Notes: generated by a model not told the origin, from the letters alone. Counted from the first letter of the stretch, positions 1 through 6,982 are shown. The stretch: 7,940 bases of DNA from an uncultured Treponema sp. (GCA_937900125.1 CALCEK010000032.1:1-7940), one strand, 5' to 3'. Made by a program: numbers and translations.

Positions 1-29
1 TGGAGTTCAGACGTGTGCTCTTCCGATCT
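1..29. other. Residual Illumina TruSeq adapter, not genomic
   Basis: These 29 bases end in GTGCTCTTCCGATCT and match, from memory, the 3' portion of the Illumina TruSeq read-2 adapter. The reverse complement begins with the familiar AGATCGGAAGAGC. Genomic sequence begins at base 30, where the open frame of the HEAT-repeat gene starts to make sense as protein. The adapter should be trimmed. The last codon of the neighbouring gene is cut by the join (only its first two bases are genomic), so nothing read through this stretch is biological. Confidence 0.97.
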
Positions 30-1099
30 ATCAAAGAAATCAAATAATCATTTGCCTCAGTTGTGCCAATTTGCGACAAAACTTTGTAGCATTTTTCTTT
101 TACAACTTTTTCTTCGTCCTTATCTCTGCACCGATAAATTAAATACGGCACGGCACTAGAAAGTTTTCGTTTTGCGCAAGTGTCAATGGCTTCTAGGCGA
201 ACTTTGTAATGGGCATCTCGCAAGCCCTGAAGTAAAAGCGCGTCAGATTTTGAATCCTCATAATACGAAATTCCTTTTATAACGTAAACTCGTAAATTAG
301 GGTCGTCGCTTTCAAAGAGTTCAATCAAAATGTTTTCAGCATCGGGCTTTCCGATTGCACCAATGGCTTCGGCGGCGTACATTCTAACGTAGAGATTTTC
401 ATTTTCATCTTCGGCAAGGCTTGCAAGTTTTTCCCATGTGGATTCCGCTTTGAGTTTTCCAAGAACTTTTACCAACGACTGCCGTTGTCCTACGGACAAA
501 TCATCGCGGTCAACAAAGTCGGCAAGAAAATTCGCTTCTTCATCTCCACCAATTTCTCCCAAACAAGAAATCGCTTGCGAAAAATAATCAGCTTCCTCTT
601 TGTCAATTAAATCAATTACCCCAGGAATTGCCGCTTTTGATTTTACACTCGAAATATACGAAAAAGACGCATCTACAGTGCTGCGTTTTTCATCGTAGGG
701 GTCGTTTATAACTTCAACAGTAAAATCTTCAAGGCAAGAGTCTTTTAACTTTGCAAAATAGTTTATAATTTTTTCCCGAACAGAAACGCTTTTTGTTTCC
801 CAAAACAAATCATAAGCTTCTTCTTTAAATCGAACATCTTCTTCTTGCGTTAAAGTTTCTAGCAAGGAAACTATTTGATTTTGTAATCCATAGCGAAAAG
901 TTTCTTCACATTCTTTTTGGTATTCTGTCCCCGAATGTTCTGGATTTTTTTCATTTGAAAAAGAAATTTGTTCTTGCGTTGCTTTTTGTGGACGTTTTGA
1001 ATCAGGGTAGATTTTGTCCTTTTTTATATATGAACTTTCGCCAAACAAAATAGGGAGTGTAAAAAACAATGCCACAAAAAATGTAATATTTTTTTTCAT
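30..1099 (-). CDS. Exported HEAT-repeat protein, 3' end cut off
   Basis: The frame is open without a stop from the ATG at 1097-1099 to the adapter, giving 356 complete codons; the C-terminus is missing. An AGGAG sits at 1109-1113, nine bases upstream of the ATG, which supports the start. Residues 1 to about 20 (MKKNITFFVALFF, then LPILFG) form a Sec signal peptide: a Lys pair and a hydrophobic core, with no lipobox Cys. Residues 22-60 are polar and probably disordered. From about 70, and clearly from 157, there are degenerate helical repeats of about 30 residues of HEAT/armadillo type, for example around 157-188, 188-219, 221-252 (AAEAIGAIGKPDAE) and 253-285, then two more to 352. HEAT solenoids bind proteins or act as scaffolds; no catalytic motif is visible. 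The inferred location is the periplasm. It follows tgt by 71 bases and may be the last gene of the operon. The specific function is unknown. Confidence 0.88.
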
Positions 1100-1108
1100 A
1101 ACAAAAAT

Positions 1109-1113
1109 CTCCT
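1109..1113 (-). promoter_or_regulatory. Ribosome binding site of the HEAT-repeat gene
   Basis: AGGAG on the minus strand, nine bases before the ATG at 1099. It directly follows the seven-T run of the terminator-like structure upstream, so the end of one signal touches the start of the next. Confidence 0.75.
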
Positions 1114-1156
1114 AAAAAAATCTAGGGCAACTCTAAAAGCTAAGTTTAGAATCCCT
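1114..1156 (-). terminator. Possible intrinsic terminator after tgt
   Basis: Read on the minus strand, AGGG (1156-1153) pairs with CCCT (1127-1124) and TCTAAA (1150-1145) pairs with TTTAGA (1137-1132). The two stems are separated by an asymmetric internal loop of two and four bases, and the apical loop has seven bases. Three bases later comes a run of seven T (1120-1114). The shape and place, 15 bases after the tgt stop, fit a Rho-independent terminator. The inner stem is AT-rich and interrupted, so it may be leaky and allow read-through into the HEAT gene. No convincing promoter was seen in the gap. Confidence 0.4.
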
Positions 1157-1170
1157 CATTGCTTCTTTAA

Positions 1171-2307
1171 TTAAACTTCATTTGAATGAAATTGTTTCAA
1201 AAAATCATCGCGAAACTGAACAAAAGTTTCGTTTGCAATACTGCTTCGCGCATTTTTTACAAGCGAATTCAAAAAATAAAGATTGTGATAACTTGCAAGC
1301 ATTGAAGAAAGAATTTCTTGTTCGCGGAAAATGTGGCGCAAATATGCTCTTGAATATGTGCGGCAAACTTTGCAATTACAATTTTTGTCAATCGGAGAAA
1401 AATCATGTTCAAATCGCTTTTGCTTTATAGAAATCATTCCGCAAGAAGAAAAATAAAGTCCGTGCCGTGCAATTCTTGTTGGCTGAACACAATCGAACAT
1501 ATCAATTCCATCGGAAACAGCTTCAAGGATATATTCGGGAGTGCCAATTCCCATAACGTAACGCGGTTTTTCTTTTGGAAGAAAATTTACCGTGTAGCGA
1601 AGTTTTTCCGCAAAAATCTCTGGGCTTTCGCCAACACTCAAACCCCCAATGGCAAGTCCTGGTGTTTCCAAAGAAGAAACAAAAGTCGCGCTTTCTTTTC
1701 TAAGGTCGTCAAAAAAATTTCCCTGAACGATTGGAAACAAAATTCCTTTATAGCCATTTTCTTGTTGCCGCTTCCATTCCGCAACTGCCCGTTTTGCCCA
1801 ATCGCTTGTGATTCGCAAAGCCCGCTCGGCTTCAGAACGTGAAACACCAAAACCTGTGCAAACATCAAGTTGCATCTGAATATCGCTATTTAATTTTGTT
1901 TGCGTTTGAACAACATTTTCTGGAGTGAACAAATGTTTAGAACCGTCAATGTCGGAACGAAACGTAACTCCTTCATTTTGAATTTTCCTTAACGATGCAA
2001 GCGAAAAAACTTGGAAGCCACCAGAGTCAGTTAAGAAATTTTTTTTCCACTGAGTAAAGCCATGCAAACCTCCAGCTTCTTGCACAAGGTCGGCACCAGG
2101 GCGCATATATAAATGATAAGTGTTTGCCAAAATGATTTGGAATCCCATTTCTTCAAGGGAATCTTTTGAAACAGCTTTTACAGTTCCTTTTGTTCCGACT
2201 GGCATAAAAACGGGAGTTTCAACATCTCCGTGGGGCAAATGAATTACACCGCATCTTGCCTTAGCCTTGTTATCTTCACTTTTAATTTCAAAAAAATTCT
2301 CAATCAA
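1171..2307 (-). CDS. tgt: Queuine/preQ1 tRNA-ribosyltransferase (TGT)
   Basis: The enzyme exchanges guanine 34 in the anticodon of GUN tRNAs (Asp, Asn, His, Tyr) for preQ1, the committed tRNA step of queuosine synthesis; it is cytoplasmic. The 378 residues are the normal bacterial length. TDSGGFQ (93-99) carries the general acid/base Asp94, QG (195-196) and LAIGGLSVGE (218-227) line the base pocket, and MFDCVQPTR (270-278) carries the nucleophile Asp272. Cys310, Cys312, Cys315 and His341 form the CxCx2C...H zinc site. All key residues are present. The start is a TTG at 2305-2307: an AGGAG at 2314-2318 lies six bases upstream and overlaps the stop of the preceding permease gene, and the protein aligns well from there. 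It is nine bases from lptG and so co-transcribed. No queuosine synthesis genes are visible here. Confidence 0.97.
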   Translation of the reverse strand: MIENFFEIKSEDNKAKARCGVIHLPHGDVETPVFMPVGTKGTVKAVSKDSLEEMGFQIILANTYHLYMRPGADLVQEAGGLHGFTQWKKNFLTDSGGFQVFSLASLRKIQNEGVTFRSDIDGSKHLFTPENVVQTQTKLNSDIQMQLDVCTGFGVSRSEAERALRITSDWAKRAVAEWKRQQENGYKGILFPIVQGNFFDDLRKESATFVSSLETPGLAIGGLSVGESPEIFAEKLRYTVNFLPKEKPRYVMGIGTPEYILEAVSDGIDMFDCVQPTRIARHGLYFSSCGMISIKQKRFEHDFSPIDKNCNCKVCRTYSRAYLRHIFREQEILSSMLASYHNLYFLNSLVKNARSSIANETFVQFRDDFLKQFHSNEV

Positions 2308-2313
2308 GATTTT

Positions 2314-2318
2314 CTCCT
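2314..2318 (-). promoter_or_regulatory. Ribosome binding site deciding the TTG start of tgt
   Basis: AGGAG on the minus strand shares two bases with the TAG stop (2317-2319) of the upstream permease gene and sits six bases before TTG at 2307. No ATG lies at a suitable distance, so this site fixes the non-ATG start and implies translational coupling. Confidence 0.8.
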
Positions 2319-3387
2319 ATGTACGAGCGTATTTTAAAAGTATAGCACTTATTATAACAAAAAGCCAAACTGGAAACCACGCGCCAAAAATCGGCGGAAT
2401 TGCTTCAAACTTTGCCATAAGCATTGTTATCATTTGGAGGACATAAAATAAAACTACCGCCAAAATGCTAAGTGCTAGGCTTATCAAAAGAACATTTTTG
2501 CGCGTTTTGCCACTCAAACCGATTGCCAAAAAAACGACAATAAACACAACGCACGGAAAAGCATATTTTTTGTAATACTCCGATTTTGCCTCTGCGCTCG
2601 GAAGCCCCGCCTTTTCCAAATGATGAATATAAGTTCTCGCCTCTTTTGTGCTGACTTCTTCTACAGACACGGTGTTATTCCGAAAAGTTTCTGGCGGTTC
2701 AACAAGACGTTTTATGTATTCAAAGTCAACTTCGCCAATCTGAATTTTTCCATCTTTTTTTTGATAACATTTTCCTCCAGCAAGTTCCCACAAATTGTCT
2801 TGCCACACCGCCGAATCCGCAGTAATCAGCGCGTCAAATTGAGAATCTTCTGTACGAAATAAAATGTAAACTGAATAAAGGCGTTTCACCGAATCATCGT
2901 AATAATCTGCCTTGTAAATCAAATGACCTTCTTCCGCCATAACAACAATTTTGTTATTGTTTAAAGATTGCTCTTTGTGCAAAACCTGATTTTGCAGTGA
3001 AGTTTTTTTTGCATAAGTCCACACCACAAGATTATCTTCAAAGAAAAAAAGTCCAAAGCTCATTGCAATAGAAATCACCAAAAGTGGCGCGGTAAATTTA
3101 AACAAAGAAATCCCCGAAGCAAAAACCGCCAACAACTCATTTTTTGCGTAAAGGTCGCTTAACATATACGCGGTCGCAAAAAGAACCGCAATGGGAACCG
3201 CATACCACACCGACTTTGGAATGTAATAAAGCATAATCAGCAAAACTTGCTTTGCGGGAACATTGCGCGAAATGTAAGCCCACACGTTCATCAAAAGGTC
3301 AGTTAAACCAAGAACAAGTACAAAAAAGAAAAGAGAAGCTAAAAACGTAGCAAAAAATTTTTTGCACATATAAATGACAAGCTTCAT
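2317..3387 (-). CDS. lptG: LptF/LptG-family permease, probably LptG
   Basis: Inner-membrane half of the LptB2FG-type exporter that extracts lipopolysaccharide or another amphiphile from the outer leaflet and passes it to a periplasmic bridge. The protein has 356 residues and family architecture: predicted membrane helices near 10-37, 49-75 and 98-116, a periplasmic beta-rich domain at about 118-272, then helices near 276-291, 297-326 and 333-352. KNELLAVFASG (82-92), after the second helix, is the conserved cytoplasmic segment expected to contact the ATPase. The ATG overlaps the TGA of the preceding paralogue (ATGA), with only a weak GAG ahead, so translation is probably coupled. The choice of LptG over LptF rests on gene order and overall character and is less sure than the family. 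No LptB ATPase lies in the window. Confidence 0.9.
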   Translation of the reverse strand: MKLVIYMCKKFFATFLASLFFFVLVLGLTDLLMNVWAYISRNVPAKQVLLIMLYYIPKSVWYAVPIAVLFATAYMLSDLYAKNELLAVFASGISLFKFTAPLLVISIAMSFGLFFFEDNLVVWTYAKKTSLQNQVLHKEQSLNNNKIVVMAEEGHLIYKADYYDDSVKRLYSVYILFRTEDSQFDALITADSAVWQDNLWELAGGKCYQKKDGKIQIGEVDFEYIKRLVEPPETFRNNTVSVEEVSTKEARTYIHHLEKAGLPSAEAKSEYYKKYAFPCVVFIVVFLAIGLSGKTRKNVLLISLALSILAVVLFYVLQMITMLMAKFEAIPPIFGAWFPVWLFVIISAILLKYART

Positions 3388-4514
3388 TTTTTTCTCAATC
3401 TAATGTACAAAATGATTCCTAATATTCCGATAAAAAAATTAGGTCCCCACATCATCCAAAAGCCGTTAAGCCCGCTTCTTAAGCCGAACATTTGCCCTAA
3501 AATTGTTGCCGCCCAATACAAAACTGAAATAATGATTCCAAAAATCAGCCCCAAAGTTTGCCCGTCTTTTTTTCCAAACACAAGTGCCAAAGGAAAAGCG
3601 AGTAGTGCAAAAAAAATCGAACCAAATGGAATTGAAAATTTTTTATTGTATTCCAATTTGTAATTATTCATTTGCCGATTTGAAATTGAGTTTTCTTTTT
3701 GAAGCGATTTTATTTTTTTGTAAAGGTCAAAAGAGGTCATCTCTCGTGGCGAAACAGAGCTTGAAGAAATATTTACAGAATCCTCAAACACATTAAATTC
3801 AAGCGCATCAGAAAAAATCGCATCGTAATTTCCGCGCTCATTTGCTTGTAACAAAAGCACAAGCGGATTTTCCATTTTTAGTTGCATCAAAACGCCAACA
3901 CTGCTTGCGCGTTCAACATCAGTTTCGCCCGCAACAATGATTCTTTGCGTTCCATCGTCCGCAGAATCGAACAAAACCATATCACTCACGTGTCCGCCAA
4001 AAACTTCGCCAATTACCAAAGTTGAATTGTTCATCCTTTTTATTGAGTGCGATTCCAATTCCACAGCAGGATTTGAAGTTACAATTTGCCGATACAAACG
4101 ATTATAATGCAAAGTTCCAAGCGGCAAAAAATAATCGTTCATAATAAAACTAAAAAGAGAAATCAAAATTCCCATAACAAGCACGGCTTTTAAAATAAGA
4201 GAATACCGCTGCCCCGACGCTCTTAAAATTAGGATTTCGTTGTCCGTTACCATTCTGCCTAAGCACATCAAAAAGCCAACAAGCGTTGCAAAAGGCGCAG
4301 ACTGTGCAATTATTGCGGGCAAACAGTAAGCAATTAAACGCAAAACTGTAGAAACGGGAACTCTTTTTTTTAAAATCGTTTCTGCAAGGAGCAACATTTG
4401 ATTTACAAAAAAAACTACAAAAAAGAATAAAAAGCAAATCAAAAAGTAAAGGAGCAATTCTTTTGCAATGTACTTTACGAGTACGTGATTTCTGATTTTT
4501 GTGCGAGCTATCAT
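3384..4514 (-). CDS. lptF: LptF/LptG-family permease, probably LptF
   Basis: Paralogue and likely partner of the next gene; the two should form the FG heterodimer of a lipid-extracting ABC exporter. The protein has 376 residues. Predicted helices lie near 19-44, 57-84 and 107-127, a periplasmic beta-rich domain spans about 130-290, and three more helices lie near 293-313, 319-343 and 352-373, ending in a basic tail (RLRKK). DNEILILRASGQ (91-102) is the family's conserved cytoplasmic segment after the second helix. It starts 14 bases after the dut stop without a well-placed Shine-Dalgarno, and its TGA overlaps the next ATG by four bases. Treponemes are reported to lack classical LPS, so the cargo here may be another glycolipid. 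The LptF label is provisional; the family is secure. Confidence 0.9.
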   Translation of the reverse strand: MIARTKIRNHVLVKYIAKELLLYFLICFLFFFVVFFVNQMLLLAETILKKRVPVSTVLRLIAYCLPAIIAQSAPFATLVGFLMCLGRMVTDNEILILRASGQRYSLILKAVLVMGILISLFSFIMNDYFLPLGTLHYNRLYRQIVTSNPAVELESHSIKRMNNSTLVIGEVFGGHVSDMVLFDSADDGTQRIIVAGETDVERASSVGVLMQLKMENPLVLLLQANERGNYDAIFSDALEFNVFEDSVNISSSSVSPREMTSFDLYKKIKSLQKENSISNRQMNNYKLEYNKKFSIPFGSIFFALLAFPLALVFGKKDGQTLGLIFGIIISVLYWAATILGQMFGLRSGLNGFWMMWGPNFFIGILGIILYIRLRKK

Positions 4515-4528
4515 TTTGCGCTTAACGT

Positions 4529-4975
4529 TTAAACTCCTGTGCTGCCGAAGCCCGCTTCTCCGCGTTCTGTTTCAGAGAGATTTTCGCTTTTGCAAAAAAC
4601 TCCGCGCATTACAGGCGAAACAACAATTTGCGCGATGCGCTCCCCACACTTGATTGTAAAATCCTCATCGCCCAAGTTTATAAGTAAAACTTTTAACTCC
4701 CCCCTATAATCCGAATCAATTGTTCCAGGTGAGTTTAAAACGGTAATTCCATTTTTAAAAGCCAAACCACTTCGCGGACGAACTTGAATTTCAAATCCGC
4801 ATGGAATCTCAAAAAAAAGTCCAGTAGGAATTAACGCCCGCGTTTTAGCTTTTAACAAAATCGGCTCAGGCAAAAATGCGCAAACATCCGCGCCCGCCGC
4901 CCCTAAAGTTTTATATTCAGGCAAAAGTCCGCTTTCAGAACGACACTTTATTTTTATTTCACTAAAGTTTTGCAT
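4529..4975 (-). CDS. dut: Deoxyuridine triphosphatase (dUTPase)
   Basis: Hydrolyses dUTP to dUMP and pyrophosphate, keeping uracil out of DNA and supplying dUMP for thymidylate synthesis. The 148 residues are typical of the trimeric dUTPase family. All five motifs are visible: GAAGADVCA (25-33), RPRSGLA (66-72), GTIDSDYRGE (84-93) with catalytic Asp87 and the uracil-pocket Tyr90, GERIAQIVV (111-119), and a C-terminal GEAGFGSTG (139-147) that closes over the phosphates. Motif 5 has Ala141 where Gly is commonest; the Phe-Gly-Ser-Thr core is intact, so activity is expected. The gene begins inside the end of the M16 peptidase gene (22-base overlap). An AAAGGAG at 4984-4990, eight bases before the ATG, supports the start. 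Confidence 0.96.
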   Translation of the reverse strand: MQNFSEIKIKCRSESGLLPEYKTLGAAGADVCAFLPEPILLKAKTRALIPTGLFFEIPCGFEIQVRPRSGLAFKNGITVLNSPGTIDSDYRGELKVLLINLGDEDFTIKCGERIAQIVVSPVMRGVFCKSENLSETERGEAGFGSTGV

Positions 4976-6243
4976 ATTTTTTTCTCCTTTTCAGTAAGTT
5001 TTTGCCCGTACACAAAAGTAAGCCGATTGTTTGGCAAAAAAATTTCTTTTACGACTTTTTCAATATCCGCCGAAGTTACTTCGTTAATTTTTTCAATCAA
5101 TTCTTCGCTTGACGAAATTGGAATGTTAAGCGAAATAAATTTTTGATTGCGCCGCATTACCGCCTCAGTGTCCTCCGAATTGATAAATTCTTCGCCGCAC
5201 AAATGTTCTTTTGCGTCCGCAATTTCAGAATCCAAAACACCGTTTTCAAAAAGCAGGTCAAGTTCACAATGGAGTGCCTTAATCACCTCAAGCGTTTTTT
5301 CTTTTTCGCAAAGAGAAGCGACATACCAAACTGCATTTTTTTCATACGCGGAAAAAACCGAATAAACGCTATAGCAAAGCGCGAGTTTTTCGCGCAAAGA
5401 ATCAAAAAGTCGGCTCGAAAAACTTTCGCCAGTAAGCACATTTAAAATCGCAAGCGCAAAATACGTTTTTGAATCGATTGGCGTGTGGAATCCTTGAATT
5501 AAAAAAATTTGATTTTGGTTGAATGGGGCTTCCTTAAAAAATATTCCGTTTACATTCAGTTTTCCAGAAGAGGCAAAAAATGATTCTGTCAGATTTTCTT
5601 CTTCCCTTTGCGCCCGATGCGTTTTTCCGTTTTCAAGAATCGAAATTGCTTCTTCTACACCAAAATTTCCCGCGATTGAAACAAGCAATTTTCCTTCGGC
5701 AAAATATTTTTTGTACCACAAAAGAATTTTTTCAAGCGTTAAATTTTTTACGTCGGACGAAGTTCCCGCAATCGGTTTTCCTAAAGAAGAATCTTTCCAC
5801 AAAAGAGAAGCGGCTTCTTCAAGTGCAGATTCTTCTAAATCATCTTGAACACCCGCAATTTCGCTTAAAACAACATTTCTTTCTTTTTCAACTTCATCAA
5901 TCGGAAAAATTGAATCTTCCGACATTTCAAGCATGGTCTTTAAAGCTAAAAAAACAAAATCAGTTTTTGCGGGAACAAGCGAATAAAGACAAACCTGTTC
6001 TCGCTCGGTAAAAGCATTTATGTAACCGCCCATTTTGTCAAAGATTTTAGCAATTTCTTTTGCCGAATGATTTTTTGTTCCCTTAAACAAAAGATGTTCT
6101 GTAAAATGACTAATTCCATATTCGCCTTCTGCTTCAAATCGGCTTCCAACAAAAAAATAAAATCCAATAGAAACGGACTTTGCAGAAGGAATTTTTTCTG
6201 CGGCAAGAATTATGCCATTTTGCAACACATATTTTTTTATCAT
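4954..6243 (-). CDS. M16-family zinc metallopeptidase (processing-protease-like)
   Basis: A single-chain, 429-residue member of the M16B group related to mitochondrial processing peptidase and the bacterial YmxG/MlpA proteins. The inverted zinc motif HFTEH gives His46, catalytic base Glu49 and His50; the third zinc ligand is probably Glu128 in ERNVVLSEI (121-129). The C-terminal half holds the REKLALCYSVYS segment (about 305-316), the usual substrate-side Tyr region of this family. No signal peptide or membrane helix is seen, so it is probably cytoplasmic; the substrate is unknown. The ATG at 6241-6243 gives the usual family N-terminus (MIKKYVLQNGI), yet no Shine-Dalgarno is visible before it. 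The gene follows pnp by 76 bases with a terminator between them. A pnp/M16/dut neighbourhood recurs in other bacteria, for example pnp with mlpA in Bacillus. Confidence 0.95.
   Translation of the reverse strand: MIKKYVLQNGIILAAEKIPSAKSVSIGFYFFVGSRFEAEGEYGISHFTEHLLFKGTKNHSAKEIAKIFDKMGGYINAFTEREQVCLYSLVPAKTDFVFLALKTMLEMSEDSIFPIDEVEKERNVVLSEIAGVQDDLEESALEEAASLLWKDSSLGKPIAGTSSDVKNLTLEKILLWYKKYFAEGKLLVSIAGNFGVEEAISILENGKTHRAQREEENLTESFFASSGKLNVNGIFFKEAPFNQNQIFLIQGFHTPIDSKTYFALAILNVLTGESFSSRLFDSLREKLALCYSVYSVFSAYEKNAVWYVASLCEKEKTLEVIKALHCELDLLFENGVLDSEIADAKEHLCGEEFINSEDTEAVMRRNQKFISLNIPISSSEELIEKINEVTSADIEKVVKEIFLPNNRLTFVYGQKLTEKEKKICKTLVK
4984..4990 (-). promoter_or_regulatory. Ribosome binding site of dut inside the peptidase gene
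   Basis: AAAGGAG on the minus strand, eight bases before the dut ATG at 4975. It lies in the last codons of the M16 peptidase gene, consistent with overlapping co-translated genes. Confidence 0.75.
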
Positions 6244-6263
6244 TTAAAATAAAACAAGGCTTT

Positions 6264-6308
6264 AAAAAATTTGCAAGGAGCAGTGTAAAGTTTGCGCTGC
6301 CCCTTGCA
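6264..6308 (-). terminator. Rho-independent terminator after pnp
   Basis: On the minus strand, TGCAAGGGGCAG (6308-6297) pairs with CTGCTCCTTGCA (6283-6272), a 12-bp stem with one G-U wobble and a 13-base loop. It is followed after two bases by a run of six T (6269-6264). On the plus strand the same position would be an A-C mismatch, which favours minus-strand use. It lies 11 bases after the pnp stop. The M16 gene must therefore depend on read-through or on a promoter I cannot identify in the remaining 20 bases. Confidence 0.75.
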
Positions 6309-6319
6309 CTTTTTAGATT

Positions 6320-6892
6320 TTATTTTGCCTGAGCTTCTATAGCATCAATATAAGACAAGTTCAATCTTCCCATTTTGTCAACTTCAAGCAATTTTACAGG
6401 AATCACTTGACCTTCTTTTAAAACATCGCTGACCTTTTCTACGCGAGAACGTGAAAGCTTGGAAATATGACAAAGCCCTTCTTTTCCAGGCAAGATTTCT
6501 ACAAATGCGCCAAAGTCCATAATGCGCTTTACAGTTCCAGTGTAAATTGTTCCTGGCTCTGGGTCTTCGCAAATTGCCCGAACAGCCGCTTTTGCCGCAT
6601 CGGTGGATTTTCCAGTTTTTCCGTAAATTGTAACAGTTCCATCGTCATCTGTGTTAATGGTAACACCATACTGTGAGCAAAGTGTTTTTACATTTTTTCC
6701 ACCAGGACCAATAAGTGCGCCAATTTTGTCAACTGGAATTTTTAGGCTTTCAATTTTTGGAGCGTAAGCACTAATTGCTTGCGGTTTATTAATGCACTTT
6801 TCCATTATGTCAAGAATGTGATTTCTTCCGCGTTTTGCTTGGTCAAGAGCTTTGCGCATAATGTCCATTGTTACGCCCGCGATTTTTATGTC
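6320..6892 (-). CDS. pnp: Polynucleotide phosphorylase, C-terminal part, cut by chimeric join
   Basis: PNPase degrades RNA 3' to 5' with phosphate, releasing nucleoside diphosphates. About 190 residues remain of the roughly 700 usual. The fragment opens with DIKIAGVT, the conserved end of the second RNase PH core, then a helical stretch to about 46, a KH domain at about 47-105 with the GxxG loop IGPGGK (61-66), and an S1 domain at about 114-182 (GTVKRIMDFGAFVEI, then GKEGLCHISKLS). A short tail ends at TAA in 6320-6322. The residue before Asp-Ile-Lys-Ile is normally Met or Leu after a Gln; here it is Glu from GC-rich DNA, so authentic pnp stops at 6892 or 6893. The larger open frame running on to 7888 is an artefact. 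Codon use matches the genes to the left. Confidence 0.93.
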   Translation of the reverse strand, partial: DIKIAGVTMDIMRKALDQAKRGRNHILDIMEKCINKPQAISAYAPKIESLKIPVDKIGALIGPGGKNVKTLCSQYGVTINTDDDGTVTIYGKTGKSTDAAKAAVRAICEDPEPGTIYTGTVKRIMDFGAFVEILPGKEGLCHISKLSRSRVEKVSDVLKEGQVIPVKLLEVDKMGRLNLSYIDAIEAQAK

Positions 6893-6893
6893 C
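6883..6893. other. Chimeric junction 1: spirochaete pnp to GC-rich DNA
   Basis: Left of this point the minus strand codes for PNPase in AT-rich style. Right of it the composition becomes strongly GC-rich and the coding signal moves to the plus strand. The stretch TTTTTATGTCC fits both sides: reversed it can encode the PNPase Asp-Ile-Lys motif, and forward it reads on as Tyr-Val-Leu-Gly of the unrecognised GC-rich gene. There is no transposase, inverted repeat or tRNA here. A library or assembly chimera is the simplest reading. Confidence 0.88.
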
Positions 6894-6961
6894 TCGGCTA
6901 TGAAGCCGTCGATGAGCGCCGGGGCGGCTCCGACTGGCGCACCACGCCCGCGATCCTGTAA
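6887..6961 (+). CDS. Last 24 codons of an unrecognised gene upstream of prfA
   Basis: A plus-strand frame in the same GC-rich codon style as prfA ends at TAA 6959-6961. It reads YVLGYEAVDERRG, then GSDWRTTPAIL. It is cut on its left by the chimeric junction. The stop is 21 bases before the prfA ATG, so the two genes were probably co-transcribed in their source genome. I do not recognise the family; it does not look like the end of PrmC, a usual prfA neighbour. It may simply be an open frame without coding meaning. Confidence 0.45.
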   Translation, partial: YVLGYEAVDERRGGSDWRTTPAIL

Positions 6962-6968
6962 ACGGCGC

Positions 6969-6975
6969 AAAGGAG
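6969..6975 (+). promoter_or_regulatory. Ribosome binding site of prfA
   Basis: AAAGGAG seven bases before ATG 6983. The strong site confirms that the plus strand, not the longer minus-strand frame, is the coding one here. Confidence 0.85.
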
Positions 6976-6982
6976 CCTGCCC

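Noticed and set aside
1182..1842. Plus-strand open frames of 82 and 145 codons opposite tgt
   Set aside because: They are antisense shadows of a fully supported tgt gene and show no recognisable protein character or ribosome sites.
4515..4540. GTTTAAAC palindrome near the dut stop as an operator or terminator
   Set aside because: It is an eight-base AT-rich palindrome spanning the dut stop codon, with no T-run and no second copy; expected by chance.
5143..6011. Several plus-strand open frames opposite the M16 peptidase gene
   Set aside because: They overlap each other in different frames, consist of low-complexity Ser/Phe/Lys runs produced by AT-rich antisense sequence, and lack ribosome sites.
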